Shown here: positions 20,645 through 30,103 of the stretch, one piece after another | How positions within the stretch are numbered: position 1 is the stretch's first letter | Layout of the letters: each line of letters opens with the position of its first letter | NCBI RefSeq assembly: GCF_016634425.1 | Contig: NZ_JAEPES010000001.1 | Span: 124,001 to 188,000 of the forward strand | From: Lacisediminihabitans changchengi | GTDB taxonomy: Bacteria > Actinomycetota > Actinomycetes > Actinomycetales > Microbacteriaceae | Length of the DNA stretch: 64,000 nt | Direction: 5' to 3' | Made by a program: the position numbers and the translations under genes | Notes under the pieces: model-generated | What the model was told of the DNA's origin: nothing | Seen by the model: only the letters and a program-made list of their open reading frames with translations | Databases searched by the model: none

Positions 20645-22893
20645 TGTCAGACACCAACGGCACGACGCCCCCCGCGACATCCACCCAAACGGGTCCGGTT
20701 CTTGCTGGACGCAAGCTCGCGAAGGCGAACACGGCAACCCTCCCGGCGCTGCACCCCGATCACGTCACGGCCCTCGTCGAGGGCCGCCACCCACAGCCAC
20801 ATGAGGCTCTCGGCCAGCATCCGATCGATGGCGGATTCGTCGTTCGCGCCATCCGCCCGCTCGCGCAATCGGTGACGGCGGTGCGTGCCGACGGCTCGCG
20901 GGTACCGCTCACCCACTCCGCCCATGGGCTCTGGCACGGCTTCGCGCCCGGCGAGGGCCAGGCGTACACGCTGGAGACCGTCTATGACGGCGCACCGGAC
21001 TGGACCGTGGATGATCCATACCGATTCGTGCCGTCGGTGGGCGAGGTCGACCTCTACCTGTGGGGCCAGGGCCGCCACGAACAGCTCTGGCACGTACTCG
21101 GCGCGCACTACCGACCGCACGAAGACGTGGCTGGCACGAGCTTCTCGGTCTGGGCACCGCACGCGACCGCAGCCCGCGTGATCGGCGACTTCAACGACTG
21201 GAACGGCGTCGGCCATGCCATGAGGCGTCTCGACGACAACGGGGTCTGGGAGCTGTTCATCCCGGGCCTGCACCCGGGCACCGCCTACAAGTTCGAACTG
21301 CGAACGCAGGGCGGCGAGTGGGTCACCCGCGCCGACCCGATGGCGCGGTACACCGAGATTCCCCCGCTCACCGCATCGAAGGTCGGCGAGAGCCAGTACA
21401 GCTGGAGCGACGGCGAGTGGATGTCCGGGCGGGCGAACATAGACCCGCACAATTCCCCGATGAGCGTCTATGAGCTGCACGTGGGATCCTGGCGGCCGGG
21501 ACTCGGCTACCGCGATCTCGCCGATCAACTGATCGAGTACATCCACGAGACCGGGTTCACCCACGTGGAGTTCATGCCGCTTGCGGAGCATCCGTTCGGT
21601 GGGTCTTGGGGCTACCAGGTGACCGGCTATTACGCACCGACCAGCCGATTCGGGCATCCCGACGACCTGCGGTACCTGATCGACCGCCTGCATCAGGCGA
21701 ACATCGGCGTGATCATGGACTGGGTTCCCGCGCACTTCCCGAAAGACGAGTGGGCCTTGGCCAACTTCGACGGGCAGCCGCTCTACGAGCACTCCGATCC
21801 GCGCAGGGGCGAACAGCCGGACTGGGGAACCCTGGTGTTCAACTTCGGCGACTCTCAGGTGCGCAACTTTCTCGTCGCCAACGCGCTGTACTGGCTCGAA
21901 GACTTCCACATCGACGGTCTCCGGGTCGACGCTGTGGCCTCGATGCTCTACCTCGATTACTCCCGCGAAGACGGCCAGTGGCTGCCGAACAAGAACGGCG
22001 GGCGCGAGAACCTCGAGGCGATCAGTTTTCTGCAAGAGGTGAACGCCACCGCCTACAAGCGCAATCCCGGGATCGTGATGATCGCCGAGGAGTCCACTGC
22101 ATGGTCGGGCGTCACCCGCCCCACCAACGCGGACGGGCTCGGGTTCGGCATCAAGTGGAACATGGGCTGGATGCACGACAGCCTCTCGTACATGGAGGAG
22201 GACCCGATCAACCGGTCCTACCACCACAACGAGATCACTTTCTCGATGGTCTACGCCTACACGGAACAGTTTCTGCTGCCGATCAGCCACGACGAGGTCG
22301 TGCACGGCAAGGGCTCGCTGCTGCACAAGATGCCAGGAGACCAGTGGCAGAAACTCGCCAATCTTCGGGCGTTCCTGTCGTTCATGTGGGCGCATCCCGG
22401 CAAGCAGTTGCTCTTCATGGGCCAGGAATTCGGCCAGCCCTCGGAGTGGTCGGAGGAGCGCGGCCTCGACTGGTGGATTCTCGACCAGCCGGTGCATCGC
22501 GGTTTGCTGAACCTCGTCGGGGCGCTCAACCGTGTCTACCGCGACACTCCTTCCCTCTGGCTGCGCGATAACGATCCTGGCGGATTCGAATGGCTCGATG
22601 CTGGCGACGCCCAGCACAATGCGGTGTCGTTCCTGCGCTGGGATGACGACGGCAATCCGATAGCGGTGCTGATGAACTTCTCCGGCAACCCGGTGGGGCC
22701 GTATCGCATCGGCTTGCCCTTCGCGGGCACCTGGGACGAGATCCTCAACACGGATGCCGCGGAGTACGGCGGCTCGGGAGTCGGCAACTTCGGCGCGGTC
22801 GAAGCGACGGACACTCCGTGGGGTGACCGTCCGGCCTCCGCCGAACTCACACTGCCGCCGCTCGCCGGACTCTGGCTCAAGCTCCGCCGGTAG
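20641..22893 (+). CDS. glgB: 1,4-alpha-glucan branching enzyme
   Basis: A 750-aa GH13 branching enzyme that introduces alpha-1,6 links into the glucan made by GlgE. Two N-terminal CBM48-type modules (about 40-130 and 165-260; [28 protein letters not shown]) precede the barrel, where [13 protein letters not shown] (nucleophile), MIAEESTAW (acid) and [15 protein letters not shown] are visible. The 750-aa length with two N-terminal modules is that of actinobacterial GlgB. The ATG at 20641 overlaps the glgE stop and is preceded by AGAGAGG. Confidence 0.97.
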   Translation: MMSDTNGTTPPATSTQTGPVLAGRKLAKANTATLPALHPDHVTALVEGRHPQPHEALGQHPIDGGFVVRAIRPLAQSVTAVRADGSRVPLTHSAHGLWHGFAPGEGQAYTLETVYDGAPDWTVDDPYRFVPSVGEVDLYLWGQGRHEQLWHVLGAHYRPHEDVAGTSFSVWAPHATAARVIGDFNDWNGVGHAMRRLDDNGVWELFIPGLHPGTAYKFELRTQGGEWVTRADPMARYTEIPPLTASKVGESQYSWSDGEWMSGRANIDPHNSPMSVYELHVGSWRPGLGYRDLADQLIEYIHETGFTHVEFMPLAEHPFGGSWGYQVTGYYAPTSRFGHPDDLRYLIDRLHQANIGVIMDWVPAHFPKDEWALANFDGQPLYEHSDPRRGEQPDWGTLVFNFGDSQVRNFLVANALYWLEDFHIDGLRVDAVASMLYLDYSREDGQWLPNKNGGRENLEAISFLQEVNATAYKRNPGIVMIAEESTAWSGVTRPTNADGLGFGIKWNMGWMHDSLSYMEEDPINRSYHHNEITFSMVYAYTEQFLLPISHDEVVHGKGSLLHKMPGDQWQKLANLRAFLSFMWAHPGKQLLFMGQEFGQPSEWSEERGLDWWILDQPVHRGLLNLVGALNRVYRDTPSLWLRDNDPGGFEWLDAGDAQHNAVSFLRWDDDGNPIAVLMNFSGNPVGPYRIGLPFAGTWDEILNTDAAEYGGSGVGNFGAVEATDTPWGDRPASAELTLPPLAGLWLKLRR

Positions 22894-22901
22894 CTCGGGC
22901 G

Positions 22902-22942
22902 TTGGTCGAGTAGCGCACGCGCTCGGGCGCTACTCGACCAGC
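22902..22942. repeat. Palindromic repeat between convergent glgB and ybbN-like gene
   Basis: TGGTCGAGTAGCGC (22903-22916) is perfectly complementary to GCGCTACTCGACCA (22928-22941), with an 11-base loop. It fills the 56-bp gap between two convergent genes, so it may end transcription in both directions. It shares its arms with the repeats near 42.6 kb and 46.5 kb. Confidence 0.85.
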
Positions 22943-22949
22943 GACGGGG

Positions 22950-23879
22950 CTAGTAGAGCAACATCGTCAGCTGGCGACGCGCAGCGATCACGCGAGGGTC
23001 CTCGCCGCCGGCGATCTCGAAGAAGTCGACGAGTCGCGCGCGCACTCGGTCTTTGCCCGCCTGATCGAGCGTCGGGAACAGGTCCAGCAGACGCAGGAAG
23101 GCATCCTCGAGGTGCCCGCCCGAGACATCCAGATCCGCCACGGCAAGCTGAGCATCGAGATCCGTCGGCGTGGCTCCGGCGGCGGCGCGGATGTCGGCGG
23201 CGCTCGCACTACCCAGTCGGGCCAGCAGCGACACCTGTGCCAGCCCGGCCACGGCCAGCTGGTCGCGCGGGTTCTGCGCGATGGCCGTCTTGTACTCCGC
23301 GATCGCCGTCTCGTAGTCGCCGGTGGCAATCGCGTCGTAGGCCTCCTGGTGATGCGGCGGCAGCGGCTCTTCGACCGGCTCGGCGTTCTCGGCGGGGGCA
23401 TCCGCGTTCTGCGGGGTGGCCACGCCGGTCACGTTGTTCTGCGCGGCGAGGGTCGCGACCTGCTCGAGCACCTGGCGGATCTCCGCGTCGGAGATCTCGC
23501 CCTCATAGAGTGCGATGGGGCGTCCGCCGATAACGGCGGCGACCGTGGGCGCCGCCGTGGCGCGGAAGGCCTCGCGCAGCTGGGGGTTGCCGTTCACCTC
23601 GACGTTGGCCAGCATGAACCGGCCTCCATACGACAGGATGACGCTCTGCAGCAGCGCCGACGGGCTACCGGCGTACAGCTCGACGATGACGGGTACCTGC
23701 TGCGAGAGGTCGAGGATGCCGGTGAAGTTGGCATCCGTTCCATCTAGCACCAGCGACGGGACCGGCACCCCTCCCCCGGGAGCCGCCGCGGGTGCACCCT
23801 GGGGTGCCGCGGGACGGGTGAGCGAAGAGAGGTCTACGGCGCCGCGCAGGTTGGCGGCGGACGGAGGAAGATTGGTCAC
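22950..23879 (-). CDS. YbbN-like thioredoxin-domain / TPR co-chaperone
   Basis: A 309-aa protein with a thioredoxin-like N-terminal domain (FTGILDLSQQVPVIVELYAGSPSALLQ). The CxxC active site is replaced by GSPS, so it cannot act as a disulfide reductase. A helical region with TPR-like repeats follows (HHQEAYDAIATGDYETAIAEYKTAIAQNP, DQLAVAGLAQVSLLARLG). This is the plan of E. coli YbbN (CnoX), a chaperone-linked holdase. The first 65 residues are Pro/Ala-rich. The GTG start overlaps the upstream gene stop (GTGA). Confidence 0.85.
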   Translation of the reverse strand: MTNLPPSAANLRGAVDLSSLTRPAAPQGAPAAAPGGGVPVPSLVLDGTDANFTGILDLSQQVPVIVELYAGSPSALLQSVILSYGGRFMLANVEVNGNPQLREAFRATAAPTVAAVIGGRPIALYEGEISDAEIRQVLEQVATLAAQNNVTGVATPQNADAPAENAEPVEEPLPPHHQEAYDAIATGDYETAIAEYKTAIAQNPRDQLAVAGLAQVSLLARLGSASAADIRAAAGATPTDLDAQLAVADLDVSGGHLEDAFLRLLDLFPTLDQAGKDRVRARLVDFFEIAGGEDPRVIAARRQLTMLLY

Positions 23880-25633
23880 GGCAATTCCTTGGCTGAGATC
23901 AGACCCGAAGCGAACCCGAGCAGTGTGATCTTGCCCTTGGTTCCGGCCTTCGGCACATAGAACAACAACTGGTCACCGTAGACCGAGACGGTGCCTTTCG
24001 TCGAGCCGGTGATGCCGGAGAGCGTTTTGACCTGGCCTTCGGGGTTGACCGCGGCGCCGGCCTCATTCGGCTTGACGGTGACCGTCTCCTCGAGTTCGGT
24101 CGCCACGATGGCCCCGGAATCGTTGGTGGAGAGGGCAATGACCGGATTGGTTCCGTTGCCGTTGGCCACCGTCATCGCCGCTGTCGCCGGCAACGCCGCG
24201 GCGGTCGCCTTGCGGTAGTCGTTGCCGAAACTCGAGATGAACTTGTCGGCGGTCAGGTCGAAGTCCTTGGTGAACGGACTCGCCGTTCCCTTGTCGAGGA
24301 TGTCGCCGTAGTCGAGCGCGAGATCCTGCGGGGCGAGCTTCAGCAGTTTCGAGTCGGGCGAGACGGGCGACGCCCCGATGTTGGCGGCCGACACCTTGGG
24401 GAAGTCGACCTTCGCTTCGAGCTGCACCGCGTAGTTGACCTTGTAATCGTCTCGTGCCGTGTCTTGCACGAGCATGAGGGCGACGGGCGGAACGGTCTTG
24501 TCCTGCGGGTTCTGCACCACGGTGAAGACGGTGCGGGGCCAGGCGTCGGTCGCCTGCGGAAGGGTGAGACCCACGGCGGTCGCGGGAATCGGGAACAGCG
24601 CGGGAACGGTGTTGTCGACCTTGCGGATCGCATAGTTCGCCGACCGCAGGGCTAGAGCAGCGCCGGTGAACCGAGTCGCGGCGAGGGTCGGATCGTTGGT
24701 CTTGTCGGCTTCGGTGGCAACGGTGGAGATGCGCGCCACGATCTCTTTGAGCTGCGGGATCGACACCGCTGGCGGGTCGAGCTTCTCCCCGGCCGGTGCC
24801 GCCGTGGTCGGGGAGGGCGAGGGGGTGGCCTGATGTGCGCCACCGAGGAACTCCGGCCAGAGCTCGGACGAGCATCCGCTGAGAAGCAGCGTGCCCACCA
24901 GCAGCACGGGAGTCGCCACGACCATCTTGCGCCGGATCGAGCGTCGTCCCGCGGTCGACGAGACCGCGCGGCGCTGGCGGTACCCGCGCTGCCGAGGCAC
25001 CTTCGGCATCTTGGGAGTCTTTCGCCGCGGCCCCCTGGACCGACGATGATGGACGACCGCCCAGATATACAGGCCGATGCCGATGAGCAGCAGCAGCAGT
25101 CCCCCGGCCATCAACGGACCCGACCACGGGGTGCGATTGTCGAGCGGCCACTGCAGAGAGATATTGTTCGGAGCCGGGTCGGTGCCGTTGGACACGATGA
25201 GCACGGTGATGTCGCTCGGCACGTTGACGGTGAAGGTAAGGGCCTTGGCGTGCGAGAAGTGTCCAAGCCACAGGTCGGACCCTGCCGGGTTCGGGACCTT
25301 CGTCGCCTTACCCTCGACGACCGTGTTGGTGAGCTTCTGCGTCGACGCTTTGTAGCCGATTCGGTTGTAGGTGGTCTTGCCGACCCAGGCCTTCACGTCT
25401 TCGGTTCGACCGTATGCGGCGAAAACAGTGGATGAACCGCTGATGTCGATCTTCTGACGCCCGGGTAGCGACTGCAGGGTCTTCGAATCGATCAGCGTCA
25501 CAGTGGCGGGCGAGTCTGTGGAGACGGACGCCGTCAGGGTCGATGGCGCGGCGAGCACGGTTCGCTGGGCGAATCCGTACGCGATCATTCCGAAAGCGAT
25601 GACAAACGCCACGATGGCGGCGACAAAACGCAC
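23876..25633 (-). CDS. Membrane/secreted protein of unknown function with internal lipobox-like segment
   Basis: A 585-aa protein from the GTG at 25633, chosen because AAAGGAG lies nine bases upstream and the protein then opens with a signal-anchor (VRFVAAIVAFVIAFGMIAYG). An extracytoplasmic domain (about 30-170) follows, then a second membrane helix (SGPLMAGGLLLLLIGIGLYI, 171-194) and a strongly basic stretch (200-236). A third hydrophobic segment ends in a lipobox-like LLLSGC at 249-254, with a Pro/Ser/Thr linker and a 300-residue globular domain after it. I do not recognise either domain. The layout looks like an anchored protein joined to a lipoprotein. It is coupled to the YbbN-like gene by a 4-nt overlap. 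Confidence 0.75.
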   Translation of the reverse strand: MRFVAAIVAFVIAFGMIAYGFAQRTVLAAPSTLTASVSTDSPATVTLIDSKTLQSLPGRQKIDISGSSTVFAAYGRTEDVKAWVGKTTYNRIGYKASTQKLTNTVVEGKATKVPNPAGSDLWLGHFSHAKALTFTVNVPSDITVLIVSNGTDPAPNNISLQWPLDNRTPWSGPLMAGGLLLLLIGIGLYIWAVVHHRRSRGPRRKTPKMPKVPRQRGYRQRRAVSSTAGRRSIRRKMVVATPVLLVGTLLLSGCSSELWPEFLGGAHQATPSPSPTTAAPAGEKLDPPAVSIPQLKEIVARISTVATEADKTNDPTLAATRFTGAALALRSANYAIRKVDNTVPALFPIPATAVGLTLPQATDAWPRTVFTVVQNPQDKTVPPVALMLVQDTARDDYKVNYAVQLEAKVDFPKVSAANIGASPVSPDSKLLKLAPQDLALDYGDILDKGTASPFTKDFDLTADKFISSFGNDYRKATAAALPATAAMTVANGNGTNPVIALSTNDSGAIVATELEETVTVKPNEAGAAVNPEGQVKTLSGITGSTKGTVSVYGDQLLFYVPKAGTKGKITLLGFASGLISAKELP

Positions 25634-25903
25634 GTTGGGGTACTCCTTTCGTGTTGCTCGACGCGACAGGAGGTCGGCGACCCATGTCTCGATGCACTCA
25701 AATGAGCGATCGTGACGACTCGCACTAGGGGGCGAGTACAGGGGTTCCAGGCTGGTGGGCCCGGGGTGGCAACAGGCAAAGACATCCCAGGGTAGCCCAG
25801 GCAGGCTGTGAACGTGCCTCATGGCTCAGGCTAAACTCTGAGCGTTCGGCCCCTGACCCCGATAGGCGCCGTCAATACTTTACGAACTCACGAGGAGATC
25901 ACC
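25634..25903. promoter_or_regulatory. Divergent intergenic region, 270 bp
   Basis: It lies between the 585-aa membrane protein (minus) and the DivIVA-like gene (plus), so it should contain both promoters. GAGGAG precedes the plus-strand GTG at 25904. A TAAACT near 25831 could be a -10, but no matching -35 stands out. A long in-frame extension of the minus-strand gene covers part of this stretch but has no signal or family features. Confidence 0.35.
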
Positions 25904-27790
25904 GTGGCTGCCGACGACGAGTCCTTCAGTACCGCCATGCGCGGATACAACCGCGACGAGGTGGATAGCGCTATTCAGGACCTGCGCCGCGAGCTCATCA
26001 AGGCCAACGCCGACAAGGCCGAAGCGAGCAAAGAGGTCAAGCGCCTGAACTCGACCGTCGAGGATCTGCAGGCGGAGATCGAGGAGACCGGCAGCCCCAC
26101 CTACAGCGGGCTCGGCACGAAACTCGAGAACACGCTGCGCGTCGCCGAAGAGCAGTCGACCCGCATCATCAGCCAGGCCGACATCGACGCCGAGAAGCTG
26201 CGCAGCAGCGTGCAGGCCGAGATCACCGCGCTGCGCGTGGACGCCATGGAGGCCGCCGAGCGCGTCGTGACGGAAGCCAGGGCCACCGCGAAGGCGGCGC
26301 TCGATTCCGCATATTCCGAGGCGGCCGAGCGGCGGGAGCTCGCGAATGCGGAGGCCGAAGCGCTCACGCAGGACGCCCTGCGGGAGGCCGCGGCCATCCG
26401 TGGCGCCGTCGCCACCGAAGCCGCCGAGGCCCGCACCACCGCGAAGCGTGAGGCAGCTGCCGTTCGCGCAGACGCCGAGCGTGAGGCGGCAGAGCTCAAG
26501 GTCGTCGCCAGCCGAGAGGCAACCGAGGCTCGAGATGCCGCCGCCGCGCTCGCCCGCGAGACCGAGCTCGGCCGAGCCGAATTCATCAGCGAGAACGAGA
26601 AGCAGTGGGGAGACCTCGCCCGCGAGACGGAACAGCAGCGCACCGACCTCGCTCGCGAGATCGAGGAGAGCCGCGCCCTGCTCATCCAGAACGCTCACGA
26701 CCAGCGCGCTGAGCTCAAGCGCGAGATCGACGAGGCGCGCACCACCCTCGAACACGACACCGCTGATGCCCGTGCTCGCCTCGAGCACGAGACCACCGCC
26801 ACGCGCGACGCACTCGCGAACGAGGCTGCGGCGACGCGGTCGGCACTGGAGCAGGAGGCCGTAGCCACCCGCGATCTGCTGGAGCAGGAGACATCCGCTG
26901 CCCGGTCAGCGCTGACGCAGGAGACCGCAGCTGCCCGCGCCGCCATCGAACTCGAGGCCGCTGCCGCCCGCACCGACCTGATGCAGCACACGAACGCCGT
27001 TCACGCCGCGCTCGAGCTGGAGCTCAGCAGCGCCCGCACCGCTCTCGAGCAGGAGATCGCCGCCGGCCGCGCCGAGGCCGAGCTGGAGATCACCAGCGCC
27101 CGCACCCAGCTGGAGCTCGACACCAAGCGCACCCTTGACGAACTCGACCAGGAAGTCGAGGAGGCCCGCGCCAAGCTCGAGGCCGAGCTGGAGGCTGCGC
27201 GTTCGGCGCTCGCCATCGACCTCGAGCAGCAACGCACCAACGCCGAGCGCGAGATCGAGGCCCTCGAGGCTGAGGTCACCCGCGAGTCGGAGCAGACCCG
27301 CGCACAACTCGCGCACGACGTGGCCGAGACGCGCAGCCGCATCGCCCTGGACGCCGAGCAGGCTCGCGCCGATCTGGATGTCGAGCTAAAGTCACGCAGG
27401 GACGAAGCCGAGAAAGATTTCCTGGCCAAGCACCAGGAGGCGGTGTCGCAGATGCAGAAGTACCTCGACGATGCGCAGGCGCAGCTGGCCGAGCTCACCG
27501 CAGCCGCCGCCGAAAAGCGGCACGAGGCGGACAACATCGTCAGCGAGACGCGAGCCGCGGCACGCGAGCTCACCGAGAAAACCGCCAACGACACTTCTGC
27601 AGCCATCTCTGCCGCCGAGGCCCGCGCGATCGAGCTCGTGAAGGACGCGGAGAAGCGCAGTGCTCAACTCGTGTCCGACGCGGAAGACCGCCTGGCCAAG
27701 ATTAGAATTGAGCGCGAAGCCGTCGCCGGCTACTTCGAGAGCCTTCGCGGTGTGCTGACGCAGGCCGAGAGGGTTTCTTCGGGCGAGTAG
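25904..27790 (+). CDS. DivIVA-domain long coiled-coil protein (Scy/FilP-like)
   Basis: A 628-aa protein that begins with a DivIVA-type motif (MRGYNRDEVDSAIQDLRREL, from residue 12) and then is almost entirely Ala/Glu/Arg-rich coiled coil to about residue 600, with 7- and 11-residue-like periodicity (repeated AxxxLExExxxARxxL). Such proteins form polar or filamentous scaffolds in Actinobacteria, as DivIVA, Scy and FilP do. Membrane curvature binding through the N-terminus is likely. GAGGAG precedes the GTG. The stop is in GGCGAGTAGCGC, resembling the stop-containing repeats elsewhere. The downstream permease follows after 39 bp. Confidence 0.82.
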   Translation: MAADDESFSTAMRGYNRDEVDSAIQDLRRELIKANADKAEASKEVKRLNSTVEDLQAEIEETGSPTYSGLGTKLENTLRVAEEQSTRIISQADIDAEKLRSSVQAEITALRVDAMEAAERVVTEARATAKAALDSAYSEAAERRELANAEAEALTQDALREAAAIRGAVATEAAEARTTAKREAAAVRADAEREAAELKVVASREATEARDAAAALARETELGRAEFISENEKQWGDLARETEQQRTDLAREIEESRALLIQNAHDQRAELKREIDEARTTLEHDTADARARLEHETTATRDALANEAAATRSALEQEAVATRDLLEQETSAARSALTQETAAARAAIELEAAAARTDLMQHTNAVHAALELELSSARTALEQEIAAGRAEAELEITSARTQLELDTKRTLDELDQEVEEARAKLEAELEAARSALAIDLEQQRTNAEREIEALEAEVTRESEQTRAQLAHDVAETRSRIALDAEQARADLDVELKSRRDEAEKDFLAKHQEAVSQMQKYLDDAQAQLAELTAAAAEKRHEADNIVSETRAAARELTEKTANDTSAAISAAEARAIELVKDAEKRSAQLVSDAEDRLAKIRIEREAVAGYFESLRGVLTQAERVSSGE

Positions 27791-27829
27791 CGCGCGCGGA
27801 GACGTTCACACACCGAGCCGGGGGACGCC

Positions 27830-28894
27830 GTGAAGATTCAGAACGCATTCCGGCTTGGACTTCTGGGCGGGCTCGGCGTCATCGTGGCGATCGCCATCGG
27901 CGGGGCCGTGGCGACGCTCTCCACGATCCTCACCTACATCGGCGCAGCGCTGTTCCTCTCGCTCGGTATCGACCCGGCCGTGTCGTGGCTGGAGAAGCGC
28001 AAATTCCCGCGCTGGGCTGCCATCCTCACGGTGCTGGTCGTGGTGATCGGGGTGCTCGTCGGCCTCGTGTTCGCTCTCGTGCCGGTCATCGTCGACCAGG
28101 TGAACAACCTCATCGGCACGCTGCCCGCCTTCATCAGCACGGTGACGACATCACAGTTCATCCCCGACATCCAGAAGAACCTGCCGAGCTTCATCGACCT
28201 GCAACAGCTGATCGACAATGCGGGCGGCTACCTCACCAGCAACGCCGGCAAGATCGGTGGCGGACTGCTGAACGTGGGTATCGGCATCGCCGGAGGCGTG
28301 ACGGGTCTGTTCATCATCAGCATCCTGACGATCTATTTCGTCGCGTCGCTGTCCGCTCTCAAGCGTGGGGTCTACCGCCTGGTGCCCGCCTCGAAGCGCG
28401 AGCGGTTCGCCGACATCGCAGAGCAGATCACCGACGCCGTGGGTCGGTATGTGATCGGTCAGGCGACGATCGCCCTCGCCAACGGAATCGCGAGCTTCAT
28501 TTTCCTCTCGATCATGTCGTTCTTCGGCGTGAAATACCCGGCACTGTTCGCCTTCATCGCCTTCCTGTTCGCCCTGGTTCCGCTGGTCGGAACCTTGTCG
28601 GGCAGCATTTTGATAACCCTCAGCACGCTCGCGATCACCGTCGGCGAAAGCGGGCCGTGGCCGACCATCATCGTCGCGATCTACTACCTCGCCTACATGC
28701 AGATCGAGGCTTACGTCATCAACCCGCGGGTGATGACGCGGGCGGTCAAGGTGCCGGGTGCCATCGTCGTTATCGCGGCTCTGGCTGGCGGCTCGCTGCT
28801 CGGCATCCTCGGCGCCCTGATCGCCATCCCGGTCGCTGCCGCGGTGTTGCTGATCATCGACCAGGTCGTCGTACCTCGCCAAAACGAGTTGTAG
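27830..28894 (+). CDS. AI-2E family permease
   Basis: A 354-aa integral membrane protein of PF01594 (YdiK/TqsA/YhhT group). About eight helices are visible. Family marks are GAALFLSLGIDPAVSWLEKRK near the start, PAFISTVTTSQFI in the soluble middle, and YLAYMQIEAYVINPRVMTRAV near the end. Members have been linked to export of autoinducer-2 or to sodium/proton antiport; the substrate here is unknown. It starts with GTG and may be co-transcribed with the coiled-coil gene upstream. Confidence 0.9.
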   Translation: MKIQNAFRLGLLGGLGVIVAIAIGGAVATLSTILTYIGAALFLSLGIDPAVSWLEKRKFPRWAAILTVLVVVIGVLVGLVFALVPVIVDQVNNLIGTLPAFISTVTTSQFIPDIQKNLPSFIDLQQLIDNAGGYLTSNAGKIGGGLLNVGIGIAGGVTGLFIISILTIYFVASLSALKRGVYRLVPASKRERFADIAEQITDAVGRYVIGQATIALANGIASFIFLSIMSFFGVKYPALFAFIAFLFALVPLVGTLSGSILITLSTLAITVGESGPWPTIIVAIYYLAYMQIEAYVINPRVMTRAVKVPGAIVVIAALAGGSLLGILGALIAIPVAAAVLLIIDQVVVPRQNEL

Positions 28895-28897
28895 AGG

Positions 28898-29647
28898 CTA
28901 TGCCAGCCGGTCGGCCGGGAACCACTCGGGCAGCGGCAGCGCTGCCGGGTTGAGCCGCAGAACTATTTCGCTGAGCACGCGGCGGGTCTGACTCTCCCCC
29001 ACCCACAGGTGCTTGCCGCCCTCGACCGCCACGAAGTCGATCTGCGGCACCACAGCGAACCGCTCCGCGGCGTCCGCCGGGCGCAGGAAGTCGTCCAGCT
29101 CGGGAATGAGCGCGACCAGCTTTCGACCTGAATCGGCCCAGGCTGCTATCTCGGCATCCGACGTGCGGTGCAGCGGCGGAGAGAGCAGGATGGCCCCCTC
29201 GATCGGATGTTCGAGACCCCACTTGAGCGTGACCTCGGTGCCGAACGACCAGCCCACCAGCCACGGATGTGGGAGTCCGCGAGCCGCGACGAGATCCATC
29301 GCCGCAGACAGATCGAAGCGTTCGGTGACGCCGTCGCCGAACGACCCCTCGGAGGTACCGTGCGGCGAGGTGACCCCGCGGAAGTTGAAGCGCAGCACGG
29401 CGAGGTCGGCAAGCGCCGGCAGTCGAGCGGCGGCCTTGCGAATGATGTGCGAGTCCATGAATCCGCCCGCCGTCGGCAACGGATGCAGCGCAACGATCGT
29501 GGCGACCGGGTCGCGGTGCAGGGGCAGCGAGAGTTCGCCGACCAGACTCAAGCCATCGGAGGTGCGGAGTTCGACCGCCTCCCTCCGGGCCGGGAGCTCC
29601 ACCGCGCCGCGGATCTCGATGCCCGGGTCTTCGGGCGCTGTGGTCAT
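28898..29647 (-). CDS. Alpha/beta hydrolase (dienelactone hydrolase-like)
   Basis: A 249-aa cytoplasmic hydrolase from the ATG at 29647 (MTTAPEDPG). It shows VATIVALHPLPTAGG (oxyanion region), LAVLRFNFRGVTSPHGTSEG, the elbow GWSFGTEV with the nucleophile serine, and a late His in VEGGKHLWVGE. This resembles the family of small serine hydrolases annotated as alpha/beta hydrolase or KANL3/Tex30-like; substrate unknown. The ATG overlaps the stop of the upstream 100-aa gene (ATGA), so both are translated together. Confidence 0.85.
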   Translation of the reverse strand: MTTAPEDPGIEIRGAVELPARREAVELRTSDGLSLVGELSLPLHRDPVATIVALHPLPTAGGFMDSHIIRKAAARLPALADLAVLRFNFRGVTSPHGTSEGSFGDGVTERFDLSAAMDLVAARGLPHPWLVGWSFGTEVTLKWGLEHPIEGAILLSPPLHRTSDAEIAAWADSGRKLVALIPELDDFLRPADAAERFAVVPQIDFVAVEGGKHLWVGESQTRRVLSEIVLRLNPAALPLPEWFPADRLA

Positions 29648-29946
29648 CGGATCTTCCAGCAGTGCGAGTGCCAGTGGCGACGGGCGGCGATGTCGTCGGC
29701 CTCGCCCATCAGGCCATCCGCCCGCCACGCGACGAGGTGCGGGGTACCGGGAGCGATCTCGAGGCCACAGCCGGGGCACACGTAGTACTTGACCGCGGAG
29801 GCCGGCGCAATGGGCTGTACGTTCCACAGACCGTCACGTTTCGATTCGCTGTGCAGCGCCCCATGGAGAACGCGGGAGAGGTCGACATCCTCGTCACTCC
29901 GCGCGTCAGACTGGTGGGGTCTGCGCGGACGATTGGATCTAGGCAC
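29644..29946 (-). CDS. Small conserved zinc-ribbon-like protein, function unknown
   Basis: A 100-aa protein with YYVCPGCGLEIAPGTPHLVAW and a C-terminal HWHSHCWKIR. The two CxxC cysteines plus late Cys/His suggest a single zinc site. Similar short proteins are common in Actinobacteria, sometimes labelled ATP/GTP-binding without evidence. The basic N-terminus (MPRSNRPRRPHQ) could contact nucleic acid. It is coupled to the alpha/beta hydrolase by a 4-nt overlap. Confidence 0.8.
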   Translation of the reverse strand: MPRSNRPRRPHQSDARSDEDVDLSRVLHGALHSESKRDGLWNVQPIAPASAVKYYVCPGCGLEIAPGTPHLVAWRADGLMGEADDIAARRHWHSHCWKIR

Positions 29947-30002
29947 CCGTCAAGCCTACGAGGTCTGCCGACAGGCCGGGCGCTCATGACCCGCTCGGAT
30001 TG

Positions 30003-30080
30003 TCGATCGGTTCGATCGGTTCGATCGGTTCGATCGGTTCGATCGGTTCGATCGGTTCGATCGGTTCGATCGGTTCGATC
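30003..30080. repeat. 9-bp tandem repeat, 8.7 units
   Basis: Perfect copies of TCGATCGGT; each unit contains the palindrome CGATCG. It lies 23 bp downstream of the stop of the transglycosylase gene at 30104 (minus strand). It encodes nothing recognisable. Confidence 0.97.
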
Positions 30081-30103
30081 CTGGCCTACGGGGCCAGGCG
30101 CTA

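Noticed and set aside
20647-22617. 656-codon open frame on the minus strand opposite glgB
   Set aside because: glgB has all catalytic motifs; the antisense product is composition-driven and shows no family features.
25634-25822. 63-residue extension of the 585-aa membrane protein
   Set aside because: It lacks a signal and covers a divergent promoter region; AAAGGAG before the GTG at 25633 decides the start.
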